Below are positions 46,156 to 58,200 of a DNA stretch of 64,000 bases, one piece after another (positions within the stretch are counted from its first letter, which is position 1; each line of letters begins with the position of its first letter). The stretch is from Oscarella lobularis. Taxonomy: Eukaryota; Porifera; Homoscleromorpha; Homosclerophorida; Oscarellidae. The stretch is from positions 992,001 through 1,056,000 of the forward strand of contig NC_089191.1 of assembly GCF_947507565.1 (NCBI RefSeq), read 5' to 3'. Below the pieces are notes generated by a model. That model saw only the letters and a list, made by a program, of their open reading frames with translations, was not told the DNA's origin and did not search any database. Made by a program: the position numbers and the translations under genes.

Positions 46156-47486
46156 ATGATCGCCAGTCGTTCGCTCCTCGTTTTCAGCTCCCTCTTTCTC
46201 TTCCTGTTGACAGCGGATGATGCGGATGGCTTCTTGTGGCGCCGTCGACGTCGACGCGCCTGTACCGCGAGTGTCTGGTCGAGATGGTCGAACTGCACCT
46301 GCGCTTTGGGAGCGGCGAAAGGAACGCAGACTCGCCGTCAAACGAAATTGGGCAACTGTACTGACACGTCGGACGAAGTCCAGACGCAAGACTGCACGTA
46401 CGGTTGAGTAAAAGCGCTCGCGCAAGACCGAGATGGAAGGGGAGAGGGGGAGAGGGGGCACAGCGTTACCTTGAAGGGTAGGAGTAAACGAAACCGATTC
46501 TGCATTTTCAATTAGGAAGGTTCTTGCTCCCCTTTTGATTAATCAATGGCTTTATATACTACCTTCACTTTTACTGTAAATTTCGTTCACGAAAAGAAAA
46601 GTGATGTCGTTGTTTTTGTCAGTTCGACCCAACTCGTTTGCTCAACGAATGACAATGCGCCCGTCTTTAGTCGCGACCAATACGAAGCTGAGGTTACTCT
46701 GGGAGAGAGTCCTGGGCACAGAGTTATGAACGTCAAAGCCACCGATGCCGATTCCGGTTTACAGTAGCAAAAAATGCGCGCTTGAATGTTTAATTAACTT
46801 CCATTTTTTAGGTCTAAAGGGAGAAATTGTTTTTTCCTTTCAAACGGAACAGGACTACTTTGCTATCAATTTGTCGACTGGCGTTGTGATTGTGGCTCGA
46901 GAGTTGGACGCTCAGACGTACAATTCCTACGAGCTGACAATAGCAGCAACAGACCGCGGCACGCCTGCAATGACCGGCACATCGACAATTCACATCACTG
47001 TCGTCTGTTCCTCTTCTGGCCAGTGTCCATTGACCCGATCAAGTAAGTGACGAATATTTGAGACAGCGTTTCCGTTTGTTACATTGTTGGCAAAACTCTC
47101 GCGGTAGACACCGGTGTCGTTAGCGGTGCGACTGTTGGCGTCGTCGTGGGAGCCGTTATTGTTGTCGTCACTGTCACTGTCATTGTAGTGGTGGTGGTGA
47201 GGGTGCGTAAGCGTCTCGGAGGCCACAGCAGGCAAAAGCAAATTTTTTCAGTGTTTAATAGAATTAATGCGGAAGCTAATTGTGTAGATCTCCGGTATTC
47301 TCCGAAGAGCAGGAAGGAGAAAGTGTCGTGACTCCGATTTTGAATGAGGTTGAACTTGAATTCATCGGAACTCAGTCAAACGAAGACGAAACGGCTGCTA
47401 CGGAGCCGTCTGACGAATCTGTGGGTGAATACGCGGAGGCAGAAGAAGGGCAGACGTCTGCTAGGGAAGAAACTAGTACGGTTTAA
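46156..47486 (+). CDS. Short TSP1-cadherin membrane protein
   Basis: Exons recognised: 46156-46402; one ending at 46756; 46812-47042; 47108-47231; 47288-47486. The signal peptide (MIASRSLLVFSSLFLFLLTA) and one thrombospondin type 1 repeat (SVWSRWSNCTCALG) are nearly the same as exon 1 of the giant gene at 49.2 kb. One cadherin repeat (NDNAPVFSRDQYEAEV, VKATDADSG, INLSTGVVIVARELD) follows, then a membrane segment rich in Val/Ile (VVVGAVIVVVTVTVIVVVVV) and an acidic tail (EDETAATEPSDESVGEY). The join between exon 1 and the cadherin exon is not resolved: no clean acceptor in the right phase. The last intron needs a GC donor (47232-47233). A chimeric partial duplicate, perhaps expressed, perhaps decaying. 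Confidence 0.6.
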
Positions 47487-49228
47487 AACTAGCTATCTTG
47501 CTTTATTTTGTTGTTTTGCTTACGTTTTATAGTGCTTTTGTTTCACACGTTTGTCTGTTGCTGCTGGTGCAAGCAAAAACACAATTGTGAAATTTATTTT
47601 AGCTTTGGATCTTGAGATACTCAACATCTTAAGCTGAAAACATTTTATGGTGCCATTTCCTTATGTGATCCTGTTATTTTTATCGAGCTGCTGACAAATC
47701 TGTAGTACAGTGTAGGAAGACCATCACCTGCGCTCAGCTCACTATCGATGATATCATGTAAAAAGAAATGTCTTATTGTTTGGGCTAACATTAAACAATG
47801 GTCTAATTTGTACATTTGTTTTGGAAGTGCTTTAGACTGACGTCACTCAGTGTGCTCACCCCAGTGTTTCGGCGCGCGATGGGCGACGAATGGGGCGATT
47901 TTTCCGGTTAGGCCAATTACAGATCAAAGATCCCGAATTAGCTACGACGAAAGATCACGCTGAGGTCGCTGCACGGGCTGCATTAGGCGCGTCAGTCGTT
48001 TGCGATCAGATTGTCCACGCTGCATGTTGTTGTTTTGTTGTTGCTGTGGATTGCACGCATGCGTCCTGGGAAGGACTCCTCGAAAGCAGCTCTGTCGAAA
48101 GCCTGTGGAGTGTGGGCGCAGTCGTTAGTGCCATGCTGTATTTTGAAGCTGACGCCACTGAGAGGACGAGAGCGAACCGTTAGGTATCTATTCATGGTCT
48201 AATAAGATTTTGCCGTGTGCTCTACAGCCTCCGTTTGTAAAGAGCTACGAATTACGGCTCTCTAGCGAGCGAAGCAAGACTCGAAAAGACGAGGATGCCC
48301 GGAAGAAGCCTTAGTTCTCCACAGTCACGTGATCTCTTTGTTGTCTCGAGCCATGTGAGATTTGCTAGCGGATTGGCGTATCATTTTTTTTGACGCGTTA
48401 TTTTGAATGCAGGGATAGTGTGCGTGCCAGAAACTGTGCGATTACTACGGCAAGTGAGAATTGCTTGTACTAGTCGATGCTTACGCTTTCTACCAAATTT
48501 AGTACGTGCAGCTGATTTATGACATAGTTTTGCGTAGCCAGACCCCTTCGGCTTCCTCGTGGACCACGCGTGTCCATAGAAGAACTTCGGGTCACGTGAT
48601 CCGTCAGCTTTCCGATCTGAATCTTTAGAGGATGAACCAAAAATGTTACCCAGTTATGCTAGTGTTAGAATCATGACCAAAGCGTTAATATTACGGTATA
48701 GATGTCAGAGAGTGGAGCTCGTGCTTCTTGACTGAATATTCGTCTTATTTTTGTTTACATGCAAACCTTCTTTTTGTTTATAGCCGCACGTCCGTGTGAC
48801 TCTCTCGTGACCGACTTCACACAGCGCAGTCTAATAACGAGACGGACGAAATGCTGTACGTCGACTTTCTCGTCCGGCTTCACTTCAACCCACAACGCTC
48901 TTTGAGAGAAGCTTTGGGAATCAGAAGATCAAACCGGGACAGGTCGTTGAGTATGAGTAAGGTCAGACGGGGGAGGGGGATTTTTGGGGATAGAGGGAGT
49001 ACTGTATGCGGCGTGCATTCGTCAGAAAACAGATCTTCGTTGAGTTAGGAATAGTCGTTTGGGTTTCCCATCTGTAGTCAATTTTGACGTGGTCGTACAG
49101 TGTGAACGCCGTGTTCTCCTTGTTTTTCGTCAACACAACTGCGCGTGGCACTCTCGTGACCCATCTCATTTAGATTAGTTCTCCTATATCGCGGGGTTTT
49201 GATATCACACTCGGGAGACTCTCTAGAC
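47487..49228. repeat. Duplicated spacer, copy 3 (upstream of the giant cadherin gene)
   Basis: Non-coding, 1.7 kb. The first ~380 nt are the 3' flank of the short gene, with no feature seen. From ~47880 (GGGGCGATTTTTCCGGTTAG) to the next ATG it is similar to spacer copy 2 along its length, up to and including exon 1 of the cadherin gene. This shows that the short gene's 5' end and upstream region arose from, or gave rise to, those of the giant gene by segmental duplication. Confidence 0.75.
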
Positions 49229-52200
49229 ATGATCGCCGGTCGATCGCTACTCGTTTTCGGCTCACTCTTTCTCCTCCTGTTGATAGCGGACGACGCAGAT
49301 GGCATTTGGTTTCGGCGACGTCGACGCTCGCCGCCGCCGCCGCCGCCGCCCTGCACCACGAGCGACTGGTCGACGTGGTCGAGCTGCACTTGCAATTTGG
49401 GAGCGTCGAAAGGAACGCAAACTCGTCGTCAAACGAAATCGGGCGGCTGTTCTGACTTGTCCGACAACGTCGAGACGCGGGACTGCACGATCGAGTAAGA
49501 AACGAGCGCGGACAGTAGATCTTGTGAGAGAGTCGACGTCGCGCGTACGCGAGCGCTTATTCGGCGCGGAAAAAGCACGCACTCGTCGCGAGGGAATAGA
49601 ATCGCTCTCCCCAACTCATCGACATCGTGCGGTGCACCGTGTACCTGGAACGGGTGGGAGTAAACGAAACCGATTCTAATTTTAGAAGACATTTTAATAA
49701 TCAATTTATCTTTTATTTCTCAGTTGCGTTTTGAGCGTGTGGGGTAATTGGGGAGCTTGCAGTGAAACGTGCGGTCCCGGCACGGAAACTCGAACGCGCA
49801 CCGTCATCACCAAAGCGTCTTGCGGCGGATCTTGCAGTCCCGGCAGCGAGGTTCGCAAGTGCTCGATTGCGTGCTGCCCCGTCGACTGCAGCGTCGGCGA
49901 TTGGACGAGTTGGACGCCGTCGAGCGTTCCGTGCGGTACGACGATCGATCAGACGCGCGAACGCAAAATCGTCGTCGACGCGTCGTGCGGCGGAGCGGCC
50001 TGTCCGGCGTTGAAGGAGACGCAGAAGAAGTCGGGCCCCTGTTGTCCGCAGGACTGCCAGTTCACGTGGGGCAGTTGGAGCGCGTGCAGTAACTCGTGCG
50101 GAAAGGGAACGCGAACGCGAAAGGTGACCGTGACGGCGAATCTCGTCTGCGGTGGCCAGGCTTGTCCGACGGACGAAACGGAGAACTGCATTGGAGAAGT
50201 GAACGTCAATTGTCAAGTGAGACGACGCTCTTTAATTCAAATTTTCTCTAAGAGTTGTATAATCTTAGGTCGGTCAGTGGTCCGCCTACGGGCGTTGTCA
50301 ACCGACCAATCGAGTGTGCGGTTCGGGAACGATGACTCGAACTCGTCGAGTGACCGTTGCGCAGAAGTGCAACGGCAACGCCTGTCCCTCGTTGGTCGAT
50401 TCGGCCCCATGCAGCACGTGCTGCCCCGTCAATTGCGTCGTAGGCGCTTGGGGCGCGTGGTCCGGCTGCTCTTCGAAAGACTGCAATTTGGGAAAGAGGT
50501 AGGATCTACACCTATGATTCGCTTCGAACAAGTCATTGATTTTCGTTTTAGCATTCGCTCTCGGTCCACAACGACGTCGCCGAGCTGCGGCGGCAATCCG
50601 TGTCCCGCCCTTTCCGAGTCGAAAGATTGCACGGGATTGCAGAGAATCGACTGCGTCATGGGTCCCTGGTCGACGTGGTCGTCGTGCAGCAATCGATGCG
50701 GCGCCGGTCAGGAAAAGCGCTATCGCGGCGTAACGCAGTCGGCTCAGTGCGGGGGTGCTTCGTGCGGATCGTCCGATGCTTCGAGACCGTGTACGTCATA
50801 TGCGGACGACAGAGACTGCACGGTAAGACCCGAGTCAATTTTCCAATAATACACTCTTATTACGTGTTGCATTTTCCACCAGGTGAGTGCATGGGGCGGT
50901 TGGGGCTTATGTTCGGCTCAGTGCGCCGTCGGTTCGAGGGAGCGTTCTCGAACGGTTATCCTCACGAAGCGATGCAGAGGACAGAATTGCCCCTCTCTGA
51001 AGGTCAGTTCCTAGTCGTTTCTTGAAACAGGCTTGAAGTCTTTTTAGGACTCAGAGTCGTGTGGTTTGGCGAACGGCGGCTGCGCGCATCAGTGCAACAG
51101 CGGCACGTGCTTGTGCAACAGCGGCTTCCTCTTGAACTCGGACGGTCGCACGTGTCGTCGTCGCGACTGCGGCGCGCCGTCGGCGTCCTACTGCCCTAGC
51201 AACGCGATTCTCGGCACGACGTGCAAATATCCGACGTTCGCGTGCAACGACGGGACGACGTACGAGAAGTCGTGTTCGGTCGCCTGTCCGAGCGGCTACA
51301 AGGAGCCGAACGCGATAACGACGATCACGTGCAAGGCGTCGGGTGTATGGCAACCGTACGACACGATTTGGTGTTCTCGAATTAGCAAACCGCCGACCAA
51401 GGTAACAAGTCTTAATTAAAATTTGAACTTTATGATATTTGAGTTTAGATATCTCTATCGTCTTCTTCTGTCACGGAGAACGTGGGCGTGGGCACCGTCA
51501 TCGGCGTTCTGACGACGACGGATCCGAATCCGAGCGATACGCACACGTACAGTTTGCGAGACGACGCTCAAGGGAAAGCGAAGCTAAAGGGAGATCAACT
51601 TCTGATCAACTATATTCCCAATTACGAAAGTCCTACTAAAAGGTACGTACGTAGGTTAGCGGTGTCTTCATTTCATTATTTACGCTGGGTTTGTGCCTAG
51701 TTTCTCCGTAACAATTCGCAGTACCGACAACAAGGGTCTCTATAAAGACGCCTCCTTTACAATCAATATCATTGACGAGAACGAGACTCCCACTGGGATA
51801 TCAGTAAACCTTTAAGTCTATCTAAAATGTGAAGTACCAAGTTTCTTTTTGTTGTAGTTGTCTAATTTCTACGTTGATGAGAACAGTGGCACCGGGACGG
51901 TCCTAGGGGACTTCACGACGTCCGATCCGGACAGTGGGCAGACGCACACGGTGACGCTGCTCGACGACGCGGGAGGCCGGTTTCGAGTCGTAAACAATCA
52001 ACTTCAAGTAGCGAAATCGAACGTCAAATGCCTATCGAACGGCGGAAGCGATTGCTGGCTCGATTACGAACGATTGCAAACGCATTCGATCAAAGTGCGA
52101 AGCGCGGACAACGGTTCGCCGACGAAATACGTCGACAAGACGTTTACGGTTCGCTTACGAAATGTGAACGATCGACCGAGAAATCTTCTGCTGTCCGGCT

Positions 52201-55200
52201 ACGTTTTGAAAGAAAACGCTCCCTCTGGGACGGTTATAGGAACGCTGTCGGCCTTCAATGAAGACGTTGGCCAAACGCTGACTTACGAGCTAAGCAATGA
52301 CGCTGGTCGATTTGAGATAAATCAGAAAACCAATCAAGTTGTTCGAGCTGCATCGGGGTCTATTGACTATGAAGTGACGACGAGGTATACGATTGGGGTT
52401 CGGGTGACGGACAACGGGAAGCCGGTTATGAACACGTCTAAATCGTTCACAATCGAAATTTTGAATGTGAACGAACCGCCTGTGAGCATTTCGTTCGCGT
52501 CGACGGGCGGCCAGCAGTCGTTCGCCAATAATGCGCCGAAAGTCAACGAGAACTCGGCTATAGGAACGATTGTGGGAACGTTGGTTGTGTACGATCCGGA
52601 CGCCACTCAAAAACTTCTTGTCAGTCTCGACGACTCGGCTGGGAACCGGTTCTCTGTGAAAACAAGCGCTTTATCGTGCACGCCTGTCAGTGTTAATGTA
52701 AGTGCAAAGGGAGGAAGGAGATGGGGCCCCCCACATATGCTTTTCTCACCCCAATTGCATGGCACAAAGTCACGCACCGAAACCTTTCATGATGGTCTTG
52801 ACTCTCGGCTTGCATATTCCTTAGTTGTTCAATTTTTTTGTGTAGAATTTGAAGACGAAATGCACCGTTCCCGTACTTGTCAACGGCGTTCTCAATCACG
52901 AATTGAACCCCCAGTTGACCATAGTCGTGCGAGCGACCGACGCCGGCAGTCTATTCACGACAGCTAAATTCTCCGTCAAAATCATCGACGTGAACGATCG
53001 TCCTAGCGACGTCGCTTTGTCAAGCTCAACCATCGTCGAAAATAAAAACAACGCAATAGTGGGCTCGTTTACGACGGTCGACGACGATCCAGCCGACACG
53101 TTCGTGTACACGTTGACGAACACGGCAGGTGGTCGTTTCTACGTCGACGGCGCGACGCTCAAGACGACGGCAAATGCGAACTTGAACTATGAAATTCAAA
53201 CGAAATACACGATCGCCGTTCGGTCGACTGACTCGGGATCGCTTTCGCGGGATAAACAGTTCGTTGTCAGGGTAACGGACGTGAACGAAGCGCCGAATGC
53301 CGTTGCTCTTTCTGGAAATAGCGTCGTGGAAAACAGCGCTCAAGGCACGGTTGTTGGCACGCTTTCCGCCAGCGATCCGGATAACTTGAAATCTCCTCGT
53401 CAAACGTTGGCTTATTCGATCGTTAACAGTGCCGGTGGTCGGTTTGAGATTGTCGGCGGCAGCGTCAGAGTTGCCCTATCGAATGCGCGCTGTCTCGCTC
53501 TCGGTGGCGCCGAGTGCAAGATCAACTACGAGGCGGCGCGATCGCATCAGATCACCGTGCGCGCTACCGACAACGGTAGTCCGCCCATGCATCGCGATAC
53601 GATCCTGACTGTGGCCGTGACGAACGCAAACGATCAGCCTCGCGATCTGTCGCTCGATACGTTCAAGGTGAAGGAAAACGCGCCTGTCGGCACGTTAGTG
53701 GGCACGCTGAGCGCGACAGATGAAGATGCCGCCGATAGGCTGACGTATCGGCTGACCGACGATGACGGCGGACGATTCAAGCTGAGTGGGAGACAACTGT
53801 TGAAGGCCAAGTCGGCCAACTACGAAACGAGCACGTCACACAGCGTAACAGTTGAAGTGACGGATAATGGGTCGCCGGCAAAATCAGTAAGCATTACTCT
53901 TACCAAGTCTATGTTGCTAAGATTTTTTGGGATGTTTTTCTCAGATGTCGAAGAACTTCACTATTGAGGTGTTGAACGTGAAAGAGCCGCCCGTTTCGAT
54001 TCATTTCAAAGATACGGGCGGTCAGTTGTCTTTTACCGACGATTCGCCGAAAGTGAACGAGAATAGCGCTTCTAAGACGGTTGTGGGAATCGTCGAAGCG
54101 AAAGACGAAGAACCGGGAGCGCTGAAATTTTCATTGGACGACAGCGCCGGAAATAAGTTCTCATTGTCAACACCAGCCACGTGCACAACCTCTGTGAGGC
54201 CGTTTTTAATGAGTTATTGAAGACGGTATTACTGTTCTCATATCTTTAGGGGGGTACGGTTTGCTCCACAAATGTTCTTATTTCCGGGCCTCTTGACTAC
54301 GAAAGCAAAGGAAGTCATCGAATCATTGTCCGCGCTACGGATAATGCTGGACTTTTCGTTTCTGTGTCCTTCAATATTACCGTCGTAGACGTCAACGATC
54401 AGCCTAGAGTAAGATTTCCAACGTTGCTAGCACGTCCCAAATAATTATTCTTGATAGGACATAAGGCTTTCGACGACTCGTATTGACGAGAACACGAAGG
54501 ACGCTTTGGTCGGTGATCTCGTTACCGTTGACGACGACGCGTCGCAGGCGCACGCCTACTCTCTCGTCAACGACGCCGGCGGTCGATTTGTAGTCGTCGG
54601 CAACAAACTCTACGTGTCAAAATCGGCCGTTTTGAATTACGAAATTGCGACGCAACACACAATCGTAATCCAGTCGACCGACGTCGGTTCGCCCCCTCTG
54701 TCTGTCACAAAAACGTTCAGTATTCAAGTCAATGACGTGAACGAATATCCGACGTCTGTTCAACTCGACCGCGATTCCATACCGGAGAACAGCGGCACGG
54801 GAGCTAAGGTGGGCTCTCTCTCGACGAGCGACCCGGACAATTTAAAAACGCCTCGCCAAACATTTAATTACACAATACTTGACGACGCCCAGGGCCGATT
54901 TCGTCTCAAAGGCAATGACGTACAAGTAGCGCCATCAAACGTTCGTTGCCTGGCCGACGGCGGCGACGAGTGCGTTTTGAACTACGAGAATGCGACCGTG
55001 CATCGTATCACCGTTCGTGTAACCGATAACGGAGTGCCGCCTCTTTCGCTCGACTACGAGCTCGCGATACGCGTGACGGACGTAAACGATCGTCCGAGAC
55101 GACTCGTTTTGTCGAACAATGACGTTTACGAGAATGCGCCTCGTGGGTTTGTCGTCGGACGGCTGTCGGCTTCAGACGAGGATTCGTCGCAGAGTCACGC

Positions 55201-58200
55201 GTTTCCGCTACTTGATGACGACGGTGGACGATTTATGGTGAATGGGAGTCGATTAGAAATAGCGATACCTCCCGATTATGAGACGGGAGAAGTGCATCGT
55301 GTCACCGTCGAGGTTAGAGACAACGGTAATCCTTCTTTGTCGGTAAGAACGTCACACAGTGCAAAGGTATTTGGTTTTTGAGCTCTTTGCTCTTCTTTAG
55401 ATTTCTAGCCACTTTACTATTGAAGTGCTTGACGTTGATGAGGCTCCTTTCCGAGTCAATATAACGGACGATTCTGGGCAACTGTCCTTTGACGACGACG
55501 AACCTCGAGTCAAGGAGAATTTTCCTCACGGAACCGTCGTCGGAAAAATTGTGTCGTACGACTACGACGCGAACGATGCAATGACTATACAGCTGGATGA
55601 CGATGCGGCCGGACGATTCTCATTGGGCTTAGTCACATGCAAGAACTCGACAGATATACTAGTGCGTATAAAGGGGACATTACGTAAGGGAGTAAGTCTC
55701 TTTTTTTAGGGAGTCAGTACGATGTGCTGGTCGATGCTATCTGTCGCTGGAGCCATCGACTATGAAGATGACGCCGAGAATGACGTCATCGTTCGCGTAA
55801 CCGATTCCGTGGGCTCTATATTACTTCGTCGTTTCTCGGTCGATGTCGTCGACGTCAACGACGTTCCGCACGTGAGAATATATCTCGAGGACTCGTCCCT
55901 TGAAAAATCCAACTTTTGCGTATAGGGCATTCACCTGGACGGCACCGACGTCTTCGAAAATTTAAACGACGAAATTATTGGATGTTGGACGACCGACGAC
56001 GCGGATCCTTCGCACAATCACACGTACGTTTTGATCAACGATGCTGGCGGGCGCTTCGTTGTCAAGGGCGACTGCATCTACACGTCTCCTCGCGCGAACT
56101 TGAATTTTGAAGTGCAGCGTGAGTACAACGTCACCGTCCGATCGACTGACAACGGCTCGCCGCCTCTGTTCCTCGACGAATCGTTTGTGATTACGGTTCG
56201 TGACGTGAACGAGTCCCCTACAAGCATCTCGGTTTCTAATTTGACCGTAAGGAGAGAGCATTTCATTTGACTTTTCCAATTATGTTCTGGTCATGTAGAT
56301 ACGCGAAAATTCTCCTAAGAGCACTGGTATCGGGGTTGTGACCGTCATTGATCCGGATAACTTGGGCCCCCGCGGTGTATGGCAGAGTCACGTTTGCTTT
56401 GCCGCTAAAGATGCTGAAGGACGATTTGTTGTGGCAAACAATACTCTACAGGTAAAACACCGTCGACCGTTAATTAATATCTGCTTTTTACGTCTTTCGT
56501 TAGGTTGGCATATCCGATCTAGACTACGAGCGAAACTCTTCGTGGTCCATCGTTGTGCGTTGCAGAGACAGCGGCAATCCGCCGCTATCCAACGACCAGG
56601 AATTCGTCGTAGACGTTTTGAACGTCAACGAACGTCCAGAAGATATCAAACTAGCCGGCGGCTCTGTCAAAGAGAACGAACCGCCTGGCCAGACCGTGGC
56701 TTTCTTCTCCACAGTGGATCCAGACAATGAAGTCCGAGCAGTACAGGTAAATCAATTAATGGATCGAAATTCCTATTGCATTTATCCTGACATGTTTTGT
56801 AGTTCTTCAACTATTCGCTTGAGGGAGTTTTGCCCGTCGACTATCCCTTCGTACTTCGTGGCAACGAACTGATAACGACACGCAGTCTCGACTTCGAAGT
56901 CAATCCTATTTGGAAAGCGATCGTACGCTCGACGGACAGCGGTGGACTATACATTACGAAGACCTTTCAAATCCACGTACTCAACGTCAACGATCGCCCA
57001 AGCGGCGTGCGCTTGAGCGGACTAGGCTCGGTGCCGGAGAACAGCGCCGATGGAACGTTCGTTGGGCAACTGCTTGCTGAAGACGAAGACTTCAATGATT
57101 CGCATACGTTTCGCGTTAGCCCAGATGCGTCTGGTAATGCAGGCGATATTTTTGAAGTGAACAGTACGACTGGCGTCGTATCTGTTTTGAACGGAACTGC
57201 GCTCGATTACGAAGCCGTCAATCGGTACATTCTCGAAGTCGTGGCTGCGGATTCTGGAGGTTTGTCGATTACTGTCAATGTGACCATCAATGTTACAGAC
57301 GTCAACGAGGCTCCTTCGAACATCAAGTTAGACAACGACGAGGTAAGAACGGTGCATGCTTTGTTGTTTCACGTACACTATAACTTGTTTTGCAGATTCC
57401 CGAAAATAGCATCAAGGGGTCTGTTATTGGAAAGTTCTCGGTTGAAGATCCGGATAACGAGAACTCAGATCGACAGAATCATTCGTGCATTCTATTGATT
57501 TATTCAGACGTATTCGAGGTCCCTACAGAATTTTAGTTAGGTGTACCTTGCACAGCCGTTAGCCTCTTCTTTAGATTCTTGATGGATTGACATTAGTCGT
57601 GGGCAACGGTAGTCTCAACTACGAAGAGAAAAGAAACTATTCTATCGAGGTATATATATAGTCAACGTGCTTTTCGCACTCACTTCGCTCTAACGTTTCA
57701 CATTGATCTCAGATTCGTTGCTTTGACAACGGAAGCCCGGCGCTTTTCCGCAGCGAATCCTTTTACGTTTTCGTCACAGACGTAAACGAGTCGCCAACAC
57801 CGGCTCGACTTCTTATCGATACTGTCAGGGAGAATCTACCTCCTGGTAGTCTCGTTGGTAGCGTCGTTTCGTTTGATCCCGACAACGAGTTCTACCGGAG
57901 GCAGTCCCTTACATTTATTCTCGATCGTAAGGGCTCTTCTCCGTTTGTTCTCAATGGCTCCGGTTTGTTTACGACGGCTGTTCTCGACTTTGAGAAAACG
58001 TCGTCGTATGTCGTCACCTTGACTGTCGTCGATAACGGCTCGCCACCTATGAGCGTCGTTAACAATGTCACAGTTTTTGTCAGAGACGAGAATGATCAGC
58101 CGACCGACGTCATTTTTGTTAGCAACGGCGTAAAAGAAAATTCTCCCGGTGACACTGTGGTGGGATTCCTGAAGACGAAAGATGAAGACAGAGGCCAGAA

